DNA from: Pterobdella sp. o SKG-2022
Taxonomy: Eukaryota; Annelida; Clitellata; Hirudinida; Piscicolidae
DNA: 64,000 nucleotides
Assembly (NCBI GenBank): GCA_964035795.1
Contig: OZ038324.1
Location: 1,841,779 to 1,905,778 of the forward strand
Reading direction: 5' to 3'
Shown: positions 1 to 13,297 of the stretch, one piece after another
Position numbering within the stretch: position 1 is the first letter of the stretch
Layout of the letters: every line of letters starts with the position of its first letter
The notes under the pieces: model-generated
Databases searched by the model: none
The model's input: only the letters and a program-made list of their open reading frames with translations
Told to the model about the DNA's origin: nothing
Translations under genes and position numbers: made by a program

Positions 1-738
1 TCAAGTGCTCTTTTGCTAGTTGATACTTATTTTTGGATAAATTTAAATAAATTTACAACTTTGACAAGTCTCATCATATTAACTGAGCAAATGTTTAAAG
101 TTGAGCTTAATTGATGAATTCATTAACCAAAATTTCTGCATTTTTTCTCTATTTTAAACTTTATCTACTTTCCATGACTTCATGTGTTGAAAATGTTGAT
201 AATTACAATAAACAAAGAATTTTATTTTTTTATAATTGCATATATTAAGTTTTTTAAAATACCGCATTTAGTCTCACATTAATATTCAATATAATCAGTT
301 TTTGAGTTTTTTTATTGAAGTAAACGATTTAATTGTCGCCATAAATTCTTCTTAAAAATAGTCACATACTCAACTTGTTATTTTGGAAAAGTTTATGACA
401 CATTTTATTTTTATTTAAATTTTTGAAAGATTCGCGCACTTCTTAGCCGAACAATACCTTGATTAACACACAACTATCAATAAACATTCTAGCCTAATTA
501 AAAAATCCCACTATAGCAATCATAATCTAAATTCTCGACAGACATACTAAGTTTGTCCTAATGTTCGCCATATTTAGCAATATTTGATATGCAATTCATC
601 AACGCAAGCCTGAAAAGCATACTATAAACACATGCACACACACACACATACATATATATCTGAAACACATGATGCCCATATACTTGTTTGATTGCAAACC
701 ATTGTAACAGTTAAGAGTTGTGTTTTGTCAGCCATTGC
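1..738. other. Intergenic AT-rich flank
   Basis: No exon or recognisable gene is visible. The stretch is strongly AT-rich, with a short CA/TA run near 631-658 and stops in all frames. It ends at a TATA-like element that probably belongs to the SLC5 gene downstream. Confidence 0.5.
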
Positions 739-746
739 TATATAAA
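739..746 (+). promoter_or_regulatory. TATA-like element upstream of the SLC5 gene
   Basis: TATATAAA occurs about 260 bases upstream of the start codon of the SLC5 gene and on its strand. A transcription start about 30 bases downstream would give a 5' leader of roughly 230 bases, unless a leader intron ends at the TTTTCAG just before the ATG. Position and sequence are seen; function is inferred. Confidence 0.3.
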
Positions 747-1003
747 CGGAAAAATTGAACAGTTTAAAGTGTCAGATTTCTCATAAACTCAAATTTTTTG
801 AATTCCTTCAACATTAGATTTGCTTCCGAGGCCTATTTACCTGCAGATTCAATCAGATACAAAGAAAGCTTGTTTTGATGTGAATTAATATGAGGAAGAG
901 CTGAACGCATATTGAAAAAAAATTTCCATAAGATCCAAAGTTGCATCTGTGTTAGAATATTTCAAAACTTTTCTCGACTTGATTTTCAGGAAAATTCCCC
1001 ATA

Positions 1004-4000
1004 ATGGTGAGTAGCCTAACGAATCTTACTTTCCTTTGTTAGTAGTTTGAATGAGATTTGATGTAATGCTCAGTTATGAAGCGTTTGAAGGGGCAATGTT
1101 CTTTGCAGCAAAAATTGAGAATTTCAAATCAAAATTGTGGCCTTAAGCTTTTCGAGTCAACGCCGCTTTAATCTTGATCGAACTATACTAAATTAATTAA
1201 GATTTTTTGAATGTTTGCATGAACTTTTTAAAAACCTTAATTATAATCGAAGAACCAGCATTTTTATAGGTTTAATCATATCATATCTAATCAATTAGAC
1301 CCATACTTTTAATATATATATTAATCCTAAACATCAAGAAATTCAAAAAACACATACGATATCTCTAAAGAGCTTTACAATGTTTTACCACAAAAATTTT
1401 GAATTCACAATTATGATTTTGGCACAAAAATAAAAAACAACGACAACATTGTAAAAAAACTAAAAAATGAGAACAGCAACACCAGCAGCCAAAACACCAA
1501 CAACAGCAACACCAACAAACACAACTAAAAAACCAACCCACATAGTGGCACCTATCCAACTCAATTACAAAACCACCATTCCCAAAACACCTAATACTAC
1601 TAATGAGCTAAAAGCCACCAACCCAACAACACAATGGTACTAACAATATGAATTCCAGGCAAGTCTGGGCTGGCAGGACTTGTTGGTGGTTGCTGCTTAC
1701 TTTGTTGCTGTGTTCGCCATCGGCATCTATGTGAGTTGCGTCTTGTTTGTGTGATGGTGTTAGCGTAGTTGATGGTGTTAATAAAGATGCCAATATGGGG
1801 GGAGAAGTGCCATTTGATCGTGTTTTCAGTTGATTAATTTAATTAGTTCTGGTCCTGTTCTTAAATGCTGGATGTATTTTATAAAACTATTAATAATAAT
1901 ATAAGATGGTGATAATAATTTTATATTATATTTTAAATTTATTTATGAAAGATTAATGCTAAAATAAACTAAAAACTGGAAATTTAAAACTCCGCGAATT
2001 AAATAAAAACTAAGCTACTATTTATCTTGTTAAAATTACTGACATTAATAACAATAAAAATAAAAATAGCTTAAAAATAATAATTTTAATAAAAAAAATT
2101 AAAAGAAAAAATAATAGTAACAAAAATTTAAAAAAAAGTAACGCGCTCAATGATAAGGCGCTAAGGAAAGTAAGAGATACAAACCAACCATGTATTCACA
2201 TCAGCCCACCTTCACTCAGGCCTCCTTCAAATCCAAAAAGGACACCGTCAAAGGCTTTTTCCTTGCAGATCGAGCCATGAATTTCCTCTTGGTTTGTTCG
2301 GGCTGTTTTTTGTGTCTGTTGTTCGAGCTGTCTCTCGTCTTTTTTTTGAATTCTCCTTTGTGTGTTGTTTAGTTGTTAACGTTTATTGTTTGTATTAAGT
2401 TATTATACTTTGATCTTCTTTTTTTTTGATTAAAAATTTTTATTTCTTCACCTCGGTTAGTCATTTTCGCACACATCAACTCATGAATTTATATTTTCAT
2501 CTAATCGTCCATCCATCCAAGCACTCACCAATCCACGAATTCATCTATACATCCAAGCACTCACCAATCCACGAATTCATCTATACATCCAAGCACTCAC
2601 CAATCCACGAATTCATCTATACATCCAAGCACTCACCAATCACGAATTCATCCATACATCCAAGCATTCACCAATTCACGAGTACACGCATACGTCCAAG
2701 CATTCATTAACGCATAAAGATACCCATCGATTCAACCACTCACAAGTCCACCCAACCATCTCCCAGGTAGGATCCTCGATGTTCGTGAGCAACATAGGCA
2801 GTGAGCACTTCATAGGGCTGGCTGGTTCTGCTGCAGCCAAAGGAATCGGGATTGCTGCCTGGGAGTTCAATGTGGGTTGATGTTTGACCATATATAAGTA
2901 ACAAAAGGGCTTATTAGTTGCCTGCCAATAGAATCAAACTCGTTGTTTTGTTTTTAACCAATGCATTTGATCTTAATCTACTTTTATGGATCTGTCATTT
3001 TATCTGATACTCAATTGGTAAAAAGATGGTTATACAGTTCAATTGCTTATATAAAGTGCTTGTATTTTAGTCTAAAATAAAATTTGCAGGCTCTTCTCTT
3101 CATCCAATTTCTAGGTTTCATCTTCATTCCAGTCTACATCTCCAGCCGGGTTTGCCACTTTACTGGATACGTTTTTTATGCACTGGTTTACATATATAAA
3201 AATTTGTTCAATACAACTTTGAGGTATTTTTAAACTCCACGCAAACAAGTGAAAAGCCTTTAAACTTTTGAGAGCTTTGCATTAGCTAAATTTCGTCTAA
3301 TCAAATTTCACTCAAACAAGCCTAACTTAACCTAATAAAATCATTTTTTAACTAAACAGCACTTGATCATCATTAATATAACTATCCCATCAAACTAATC
3401 TTTATCCACCTATCCACCCTCTTCCCTTTCCATCTCTTCATACCTACTCATCCAACTCTCACCTCCAACTTACCCAACCCTTTCCTCCAACTCACCCAAC
3501 CTTCCAAACTCTTTTCCACTCACCCTCAACCCTTCCTTCCCCCCTCCAACTTCAGTCCATCACCATGCCTGAGTACATGGAAAACAGATTCGGAGGCAAG
3601 CGGATAAGGATATATTACGCGATTTTGTCTCTGCTTCTCTACGTCTTCACCAAGTGTTCTGTTCGTTCAGCTTCGTTTGTTCTTTTTACACTCATATCAT
3701 TATTATTAGTATTAATTTAATTGGTGTATTATAATAATTTAAATTAATTATTAGTTTTATCAGTATAAGTATTTTTAATTATTTTTCAAATAATTTTTAC
3801 TCATCATATATTTTTAATAATTTTTATGTTCTCATCATCAGCCTCATTCAACCAGCAACAACATCTGCCAGCATCGCATAACATCCGCCAACATCAAACA
3901 ACATTCGCCAACATCACACAACGTCCAACAACATCATTTCTACCAAACCTCACATTCACCAAACCTCACATCCATCCAGGTGAATTTATACACAGGAGGT

Positions 4001-6805
4001 CTATTCATTCAACAATCCCTCCAATGGGATATGTATCTCTGCATCTTTATCCAACTCGTCATCGTCGCCATCCTTAATATCACTGGTCGGTTGCATCAGG
4101 CGGTTATTTTTATTTTTATTATTTGTTGTTGTTATATTTATTTTTTTTCTCGTTATTATTATTTAAATGTCATTTTTTATTTTTCAAAGTTGTATTATTG
4201 GTTTTATTGTTTTCTTTATATATTGTTATTATTGTTCTTATTTTTATAATTTGGTTTTTTTCTATCTTATTACTATTTTTCCATTTATTTTTTATCGTTC
4301 CTATTATTCATTCTTATCATTTAGCGCTTCAAGTTTAAAGAAATATTCTCAAATTTTTACCCATGTTACTATATTCTCCTTTATATTGTTTTTGTCATGA
4401 ATGCATTGAAACCACTAAAGCTCATAACCAAATGCACGAAGTTTTTCTCGAGTTCAGCTTCCCAAGCACCCTTAATTATTTTTGGTGTTTGTATTACTTT
4501 TCTTACTTTTAAATTATTTTTGTTATTCTTGTTTTTATTTTCATTATTTTTTTTATTACTTTTATTATTTTTGTTATTATTTTTATTATTTTTGTTATTA
4601 TTTTTATTATTTTTGTTATTACTTTTATTATTTTTGTTATTATTTTTATTATTTTTGTTATTATTTTTATTATTTTTGTTATTATTTTTATTATTTTTGT
4701 TATTATTTTTATTATTTTTGTTATTTTAGTTTTCATTATTTTTATTTTTCCAAATACTTTTGAAGTTCTATTTTCTTATTGTTAAGTTTATTCAATCACT
4801 TTTAAGTTTTCAACCATATTTATTTTTTCTGTATACTAAAAAGTTGTCAATTATATTTATTTATTTAAAATTTATTTAATTATATGCTACTCAAATTTAT
4901 TTATTTAGTTATTTTTCAACGCCATAATATTCCTTCAAAGGATGTCAATTTACCAAAGAACTTTTTAATGATTGCCAGTACTGAGTATTTGATCAGACCT
5001 TGAGTCTCATCTATTAAGCTCTGATCAATACCCATGTGTTGCATGCTTGATAAAAATGACTTCAATACATCAGATAACCGCTTTATAAAGTCATTTTATA
5101 GAGTATTGTATTATGAAGTGTTGTATCGCAAACTCCCCATGTATTGTACCATGTATTGAACACCTCACCCCAGGGGGTCTCACTGCGGTCATCTACACGG
5201 ATACTCTACAAGCCGTCATCATGGTGGGTGGAGCCCTGGCTCTGACTGGTCAAGGTGGGTGGGGAGAGAGAAGGATGAAAATAGTAAAGAATGAATGGTG
5301 GAAAAAAAAGTGGTATGAGGTTTTGGTGATGTGAACGTTAGGGGAAAAATATGGTAAAGGAAATGAAAGTGTGAATATGGGTGGGAAGGGGTGGGTCTGT
5401 TGGTGTGTGTCGTAAGAAATGGGTGTAGTTGGTGGAGTAGTGAATGGTGGAACAGAGAGTGGTGGGTGAGTGTGTGCAGGAGATAGAGTAATGGACATGG
5501 GTAATGGGCAATTTAGCATGTTTTTCACTATATGCCTATGGTAGGTGGTTTGAACATTAAAAATTCAAGAAAAAATTGGAATTTGAAAAATTTTCTCAAA
5601 AAATAAATTAATTCTTGATTGAAATCACACCGACCCAAAGTTGACCTAGAGGCTAGATGTAACTACCTTTTGCTCTTTTAAAACTTTCTTGAATAAAAAT
5701 TTGGATGCATATTTGTGCACTATTGTCAATTAATCTTCATTTTAGTTGTTGTTCTATTTATTTAAAAATTATTTGGTGTCTTTTAATGTACAAAATATAA
5801 AACACCACCTAAATGAAAACACAAAAAGTGTCATTGGTGATAAACACAACACATATGCTAAATAAGTCATATATAGAAGATATAATATATTCACTAAACA
5901 AACAAAATCATTACATGGCCATCAACAGCATTCAAGGAAGTGGGAGGCATGGCTGAGCTTTGGAGGCGCTTCCCATTGGCTGAACCAGACGTCAAAGGTA
6001 GAATAGTCTATTTATAGATAATATGAATATGTATAATTTATCCAATTTTGTTTCTTTTTTTTTTCAATAATTAAACTTTGTATGCACATTTTTTGAGAAA
6101 TCGTTTTTTTTCGAATGATTGATCCAGTTTCCAACAGTTCCCAAGCTTATTTCATGAAACAAGTTAATGAAGACAAAATCCCAAACTTAAGCGTTGATTC
6201 TCTATCTTGGACTTCGAATGAAAGTCATTTGATCTCATTAGACAACATTCTCACACGACCCAATGACCCTTACAATTCAACTTTTACAAGATTGAATTAT
6301 CCGCGCTTGATGTTTAAAACCAAACTAATATTTTAAAAAAATACCTCCAATGATTCTCGAAGATTATAAAATTGTTTGAGTTTGTGGAATTATTTTCAAA
6401 CTATTAACAAAACATCAATACATGATGTCCCTCGAATGCTATATAAACTGTTGAACAAATAAATTATTTTTGTTAGAATAATTTGCAGTATTATTTTGGC
6501 TAAAGAAGCTTAATATTGAAACAATTCATAATTTCAAATATTTATGAGTTATAATATTTATAACAACAACCTTCATATGACAGTCAACCTCACACACAAC
6601 GTTCAAAGTCTTATGCTCAACACTAACATCATCAAAAATCTTTATATACAACACACAAACCCGCAAAAAAAAACAACCTCACATAACCCCCCCCTTAGAC
6701 ACACACGCACACACGCACACACATACACGCACGCACGCACGCACGCACACACGCACACACACACACACACGCACGCACGCACGCACGCACACACATACAC
6801 ACACA

Positions 6806-6837
<32 letters not shown>

Positions 6838-9800
6838 CACAACAAACAGTGCCTGGCGAAATTTGCCACAAAGTGCCTGACAACTGGGACAAGATGTTGA
6901 AAGGTTTGACCTCCATTTTGTTTTGAAAGAGATTTGGCTGGTCATTTTGTTGTAGTTGAAGGACGTTTAACAGGATTACAGAAGTTCACTGGTTTGGGGT
7001 TTTGGAAACTTTGGCATGATTTATCCATTTCTGAAGTTTCCATTTGATTTGAATAATTTTTTAATCCCGTATTTTTGATTTTTATCATAGAATTATTTTG
7101 TGTTTATTCTTCTCAAGAAAACCCTGATTTTAATGTCAAACACCATGCACAAACCCCTTACTAATACCTCCCTCCCCTCCCAGACCCAGCTGACCCTGAC
7201 GTACCCTGGCCCGGTTTCCTCTTCGGACAGAGTCCAGCCTCCATCTGGTACTGGTGCACAGATCAGGTGACTGATGCTCTATGCAATAATGTTCTATTTG
7301 CTGACGTTGTGCTACAGTTATGTTTATGTGAAACTTTAATGAGCTATTTATATATTTTTCTGTGACGTCAAAATCGTTGATTCAGGCTGAGAGAGTTTGA
7401 TTACTCATATAAGTTTCATGTATTTTGGTTAATAATTTGTGTTATAATCATTGTAATATGAACACTCATAATTTTATTTTAAAATTAAAAACTTTTTTTT
7501 AGGTGATTGTGCAACGTTTATTGGCGGCCAAGAACCTCAACCACGCCCAAGGAGGATCCTTATTGGCTGGTGCTCTCAAGATCCTGCCAATCTTCATGAT
7601 GGTCTTCCCAGGCATGATTGCCAGAGTTCTGTTTCCAAGTGAATACTAATTCCTGCTTGACTTACCATTCCTATATTTTCAAATATTTATTTTCAAAAAA
7701 ACAAATTCTCAACAAAATGGAATATCTATTTTTCAAACATGTTTATCAATATTTTAATAAACTGAAATGAATTTTTTATATTATTGAATTTTTAAAAAAC
7801 TTCATGAGTTGCTATCAAATTCAATATTACTCCCACTACACTCACCCTCCAACACCACACCCACCCCCAACCAGATGAAGTGGCTTGTGTGGATAAAAAT
7901 GAATGTCTTAAGTACTGTGGCAGTGAAACCTCATGCTCCAACATTGCCTACCCCATCCTGGTTCTCAACATTATGCCAACAGGTTGGAGTCTTGCTGGCT
8001 CAAGGATCGTTTTGGGATTGAATTTTAGTACATTTATCCAACAAAATTTGCGAAAATTTGTAAAGTAGAAAACCCTTGTCATAATATGTTAGCCCAAATG
8101 AAGGCCGAAATTATTGGTATTTATAATAAAACTATTATGTAAATCTGAGTAAATGATAAATATAACTATTGAGAATGTGATCAAGTTGATAATTTTGATG
8201 TAATTGTTATCTAGGAATCAACTTTGAGCTCCCAAACACCAACACATTCATATATGGACTCCTATAACTTCAAGCACCTTCCTATATATTCAAAATAAAC
8301 TCAAATTATGGTTTCCAAGCCACAACAAACCGCTTTTATTCACTTTATCCACAATCCCTTTGATTGCTATAGCTCGTCTGGTAGAGCATTAGACTCATTA
8401 TTTAAAGTTGCCGGGTTCGATCCCGTGTTGGGCAAACAATTAGCCATTCATTCGCAGTGTTATTTTGAGTCGAACCTCATAAAATAAGAGTTTAAAAAAA
8501 TGAACGTTAAAAAAACTATATTTTACCATGAGATTCTTAACGCCAACTATTGTAACTCAAACACACACGACACAGGAGCCAAAGGCTTAATGATGTCAGT
8601 GATCTTGGCCGCCTTGATGAGTGACCTGGACTCCATCTTCAACAGTGCTAGCACTCTCTTCACTATCGACATCTACAACCACTTCCGAAAGAATGCCGGA
8701 AGATTTGAAATCATGATCGTTGGCAGGTGAAAATAGACAAGTTCATTTGAGGATGTTGTCTTTTTGGAGCTTTATTTTGAACCGCATTAATTCTATTATA
8801 GAGATTCTTTAAGGGTTTTAAACTCACTTCATTTATAAGATATTATTATCTTTTTTTTTTGTTCTATATAGATTTTCTCATCACATACTATCTTCAAACT
8901 CAAAACCTTCAAACACCTCACTCACACAACACCACAACCCTTCAAACCCCCAAATCATCAACAAACCCACTCTACCCCATAACCCTCTCCCCCTTTTTCA
9001 CAGAATTTTCATTATATTCATGGCTGGGCTGGGAATAGCATGGGTGCCCATCATACAACAGGCACAAGGAGGCCAGATCTTCATCTACATCCAAGAGATC
9101 GGGGCCTACCTCGCACCTCCGGTGGCTGCAGTCTTTATGATTGGAGTTCTGTGGATGGGATGCAATGAGAAGGTGAGTGTGGTGAGGTGTGTGTTGATGG
9201 ATGTGTGTTGGTGTGCTGAGGTTTGTGGTGCTGGTTTGTGCATCTGCCTCATAGATGCAGTTTGTTGGGTGTGGTTCATTATGATAGTTAATCCGTTGAC
9301 TAAAAGCAATGCACTAATTCTTGGCGATTCACATTACTTGTTAGATACTTTAATGAGTAGTAAGTTATAGTTATGGTTTTTAGTACTTTTGTTTCAAAGT
9401 TTTTTCACTTAATTTTTTTCGTATTTATGTTGTTCTTCATTTAATGCATGGGGTTTCCATAGTGGTCACCACAGAGTTGAATAAATTAAGGCAGTCTTAC
9501 AATTGAAAAAGAAGAAACTATGTTTGGCTTTGGAACTTTTGATTAAGTTTACTTTCAATTAAATCTTTTATAAGAGAATTATTTTAAGCATTTTTTAAGA
9601 GTTTTCAAATATATAATCCGGAATTTAATTGAAAGCTTATCGAACAATATTTAAGAATTTTCAGCGATAAAAGAGGGTTTTATTGAAGATTTTTCAAATA
9701 AACCCCACCAGATGCCTAATTTAAGAAAGCATTCAATTTGGATTTTTTTTGATAAACTAAAATAAACAAAAAAAACTTGGAATATAAATAAATAATTGTT

Positions 9801-11770
9801 CCATTAAATGCGTTTAAAAACGGCTTCATGTAGATTTTAAAAATAATCCTTCACAAAGTTTTTATTTATTTTTATAGCTTTTATGATAAAGCCAATTTTG
9901 TCACAAACCCTAGTTATGTTTGCTGTCTTAATAAATATAATAAAAACCTCATAAAATAGTCGTTAAGTTTTTGAAAAATTAATTATAACTCCGAGAGTAA
10001 AAATAATAATCACCAAGCTTGCATCCTTGTTAGAAAGTTAAAATGGTTTCCAATGCTTCCATGTATCCTTCAAAACCATTATCAATACTGCTACCATCTT
10101 CAATGGTATAAAGAGAATTTAAGTATTACTAGTTAAACCATGAGTCACTAAAATGATGTTTCCTATTTCCAGGGCTGTTTTTATGGCTTGATGGTTGGCT
10201 TTGTGGTAGGTGTGGTCCGATTGATCATAGTTCTAGCAATTCCTGGACCTGCATTTTGTGGAGATGTGGAGAGAAGATGGAAATTCATTTCTGATTTCCA
10301 TTACATGTACTACGCCTTAATCATCTTCTTCGTCACCGTCTTTACCACCATCATCGTTTCCTTGGCTACTGAGCCTCCTACCTACAAGCAGGTTGGATTC
10401 CTATAGTACTTTGAGGTGTGCTGGTATAGTATTTTAATTTGTTTTTAAATGCGATGATTCTGTGAAAAAAGATGTGTGAAATTCATACATTCATTGCTGT
10501 ACTTTGGTTGCATGCTAATAAAGTTAGACTGTTATTCTACTAGGAGATTTACAGACAATGGTTCTAAATTAGCATATAACCCTTTTTGCTACAACTTCAA
10601 TGATTAATTAGAATATTGGCAACATTTGTTCAGCTGTACAGAACAGTTTTCTGGACAAGGAATCATGTCTGTGAGAAGAGGGACTTGGATAATGGTAGGT
10701 TTTTGTTACTTGTTATCTTTGATAAAATTTCAATGGAAATCATTTTTATGTTTAACTTTCAACTGCATCCTTATTATAAATTTGAGGCTTTTATCATTAG
10801 TGACTGAGAACTGTATAAATGACCGCAGACATGTTCGAGATAGAGTTCAAGTACTTGAGGTGTTGGTTCAAACTACGAAAAAAAGAATACCCGCAATTGC
10901 AACTCCAAACGGTTTCACAATAAGTTTCATATAATAATGAAAACTATATTAAAAAACATAAATATATTAGAAACTTTTGATCAACGTGTTAGCCCACAAA
11001 TCAAATGGGTAAGTTATAACTCAGAGGTGTACAGAAGTTTATTACGAAGTTTTTCCATTCACATGCATTTTTTCACCTGATGAGGATTTTAATATAAATT
11101 GTAAAAATTTTTGATGAATTTGTGAGTTTGATACCATTTGGAGTTTTATGATGTTTAAGTGTTTATATGCAGATTGCTGCTCGAATAGAGCAGCAGAACA
11201 ATAACCTGAAGAGCAAAGGACCCAGTCCGGAAGGAATAGAAAACCAGTCATACAGACTAGACGATGACGAGACGTCAGAGATGAGCAATAAAAAGAACTC
11301 TACCATGGACACCATCTCCGAAAGTGACTCAACCAGACATGTCTTCAAGGAGAGTGGCCCCTCAGGTGAATAGATTGGAGATTATTTGATTGCCAAATAG
11401 TGTTTCATTACGCATTTGAATCAATATTTAAAAAGCATTCCATAAAGATGGGGAACAAAAGATCCAAAAAACTTGGAAAGATTCAAAAGTTTTGCACTTC
11501 TTCCTCAAGTACATTTGCGGTTTGGCTGAAGAGGAAAAGCCCACAGGAATTGTGGGAAAAGATTACAAGGTAGATGATGATAATGTGGACTACGAAGAAC
11601 AACTAAGAATTCAAAAAGAGCAAGAAGAAGAGATAATGGAAAAGTCAGTTTTGAAAGCCATGCGGCAGACAGAAAAGCAGAAGATTTTGTTGTGGATAGG
11701 ACTCGGCCTTGTGCTTTCCATCGCTATCTTCGCCTATATATTTCTCTCGGTGTGGGAGTGGCGCCCCTGA
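1004..11770 (+). CDS. SLC5-family sodium/sugar cotransporter, myo-inositol (SMIT)-like
   Basis: Coding exons: 1004-1006, 1659-1730, 2220-2291, 2767-2871, 3090-3149, 3556-3660, 3980-4085, 5174-5254, 5929-5997, 6850-6903, 7184-7266, 7503-7638, 7875-7982, 8576-8726, 9004-9172, 10173-10391, 10634-10694, 11189-11365, 11490-11770, about 703 residues. Phases agree throughout. Family signatures appear in order: [79 protein letters not shown], and a last membrane helix near the C terminus. Such plasma-membrane symporters couple Na+ entry to sugar or polyol uptake. SDLDS in place of the SGLT1 SSLTS, and HYMY in the loop before a late helix, favour SMIT-type carriers over glucose SGLTs, so the substrate is inferred. 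The first exon supplies only the ATG, directly before a GTGAGT donor. The starts of the last two exons are least certain: 11173 with an unseen extra exon, or 11481, are alternatives. Confidence 0.9.
2514..2700. repeat. 36-bp minisatellite in an SLC5 intron
   Basis: About five copies of a 36-base unit containing CCAAGCACTCACCAATCCA are visible. The first copies are nearly identical and later ones carry substitutions and one deletion. It lies in the intron before the 2767 exon. The open frame across it is a by-product of the unit being a multiple of three. Confidence 0.85.
4545..4730. repeat. 21-bp T-rich minisatellite in an SLC5 intron
   Basis: About eight tandem copies of a 21-base unit made of [25 protein letters not shown] sequence. 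It is a polypyrimidine-biased, almost G/C-free array inside the large 4086-5173 intron. Open frames on both strands here are repeat artefacts. Confidence 0.85.
6695..6841. repeat. CA/CG alternating microsatellite next to an exon
   Basis: CACACGCACACA and CACGCACGCACG blocks alternate for about 145 bases and end only a few bases before the acceptor of the 6850 SLC5 exon. Strict purine-pyrimidine alternation with CG steps is a sequence type known to favour Z-DNA. Here the array also takes the place of the usual pyrimidine tract upstream of the acceptor. Confidence 0.85.
8366..8470 (+). repeat. tRNA-derived SINE fragment
   Basis: An A-box-like TAGCTCGTCTGGTAGAGC is followed at tRNA spacing by a B-box GGTTCGATCCC. 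The anticodon arm can form, with CAT in the loop, but the acceptor and T stems do not pair, so this is not a functional tRNA. It shares GCATTAGACT-ATTAT-TAAAG with the copy at 35808-35935 on the other strand, which supports a dispersed SINE family. It lies in the SLC5 intron before the 8576 exon. Confidence 0.6.
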
Positions 11771-13297
11771 ATTATGACAGTGCCTTATTTCATCAATCCA
11801 TCTTTGTTGATATCATCTTTTAAATTGTAGATTCCATCTTAGTTAATATCATCTTTCAAATTGTAGATTCTGATTTGTTATATTTTAGTCGAATTATTTG
11901 TCGATTTTCAACTAATTTTTACATTGATGCCTTAAATATTGTTGACTCAAAATGTTAGTATTTATTTAGAATAGTCTCTTGTGATGTTGATATTTGTAGG
12001 AAGTTAGAAAATTTAAAATTCCCTATATACCCCTAATAACTCCAGCAAAAGTTTAAACTTTTGTTTGCAAAATTTCTATTAATAAAAGCATTATCTTGTG
12101 TTTTGATGTACAAAAACCTGTTAAAGCAAAAACTAATATTTTGAAAGGCTGGTGATAATGATGATGATGATTATTGTTGTTGTTGTTGTTGAGTGCCAAC
12201 TTCCAAAGACCCTTTTCAACACTTTTTGTAGCGAGTATTGAGAGAAACTTGTAGTTTCGAGTTGTTTGTGACTTGGTAAGCTGTGAAAAACGATGGATGA
12301 ATTCTCAAAATGCTTTGTGTTTGGAAGCTGACGTGGTTTAGAACCTCTCCGACACTCCTGTTGGAGTGCACACTCGGTACCACGAGAAGGTGGGTTCTTT
12401 CGCCGGGATGATGAGAATTGTGAACTCACTAAGCTACACTCACAAAACCGGCAAAAACATTATGAAAAAAAATTTATTTTAATTTCTTTAGGTTGTTCGG
12501 TTTTGATTTTAGTGGGTATGCCCATCTTTGACCATGTAGCTCAACTGGCCGAGCATTTGACCAATTATTCAGAGACTTCAAGAGATTCATTGTCCGGTTG
12601 GCAGTAAGCTCCTCTTCTAAATTTAGTTTTAGAAAGTTCTTTAAACTTCTTTTGGGAAACTTAATAATCTAATCTACTTTTTGCTCATCGATTGACCTTA
12701 TAAAAATTTTTTTCTTTCCATGTGATTGTTTTTGAGTTGCAATTCGTAATTCAAAGTCAACACTTTCATTTCTTCATTTTTTGCCTCATAAGCTTTCATT
12801 CTTGTCATTTAGGAACCAGCTTGGTTGAAACAAGTGGAAATATTAAAAAAATAAAGAATCAAAAATTTATTCAATTGAATACAGATTATTCAAAAATGGT
12901 AGAAAAATGTATGATTTGCATAAATTCATAAGTGCAAATACAGCAAATAATTTGATTCCATCGAGTTTTACATCACCTGAAGCTCAACACAACAAAATCT
13001 GGAGCAAAAAAAAAACTTTTCAATGGAAAAAAATTTAATAATGAGAATTTTTTGTTGATTGATAGTATTTTTAATAATTTTTTATTTAAAATGTAAAGCG
13101 CTACAAACTATCAAATACAGGTGAGTTCTCAGGTATCGGTGCAAACAACAATCAAAAGAAATTTACCAAATAACTATAAAAAAGAAATTACAGTTTCCTT
13201 TAAACAAGAAAAAAACTAAATAATATTTATTCCAATCTGCTCATCACCACTCAAACTTCATTAAAATCTCAAACTTGGGAACACTGGTGTCTTTAAC
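11771..13297. other. Intergenic region between SLC5 and claudin-like genes
   Basis: The first 300 bases are the probable 3' UTR of the SLC5 gene. A weak tRNA-like stretch with A-box TAGCTCAACTGGCCGAGC lies at 12539-12605, lacking an intact B box. A TGG-flanked ATG-rich microsatellite is at 12150-12195. No exon with family similarity was found. Confidence 0.45.
12081..12086 (+). terminator. Poly(A) signal of the SLC5 gene
   Basis: AATAAA lies 311 bases after the SLC5 stop codon, in an AT-rich context, and is the first canonical signal downstream. Confidence 0.5.

Noticed and set aside
2514..2700. CRISPR-like array
   Set aside because: Units are contiguous without unique spacers; this is a minisatellite in an animal gene intron.
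2426..2710. 94-codon open frame ([11 protein letters not shown] repeats)
   Set aside because: Frame produced by a 36-base minisatellite within an SLC5 intron.
6544..6945. Several open frames on both strands
   Set aside because: Products of the CA/CG microsatellite (Thr-His and Cys-Val runs).
8373..8440. Functional tRNA gene
   Set aside because: A and B boxes exist, but acceptor and T stems do not pair, and a related copy elsewhere shows it is a SINE head.
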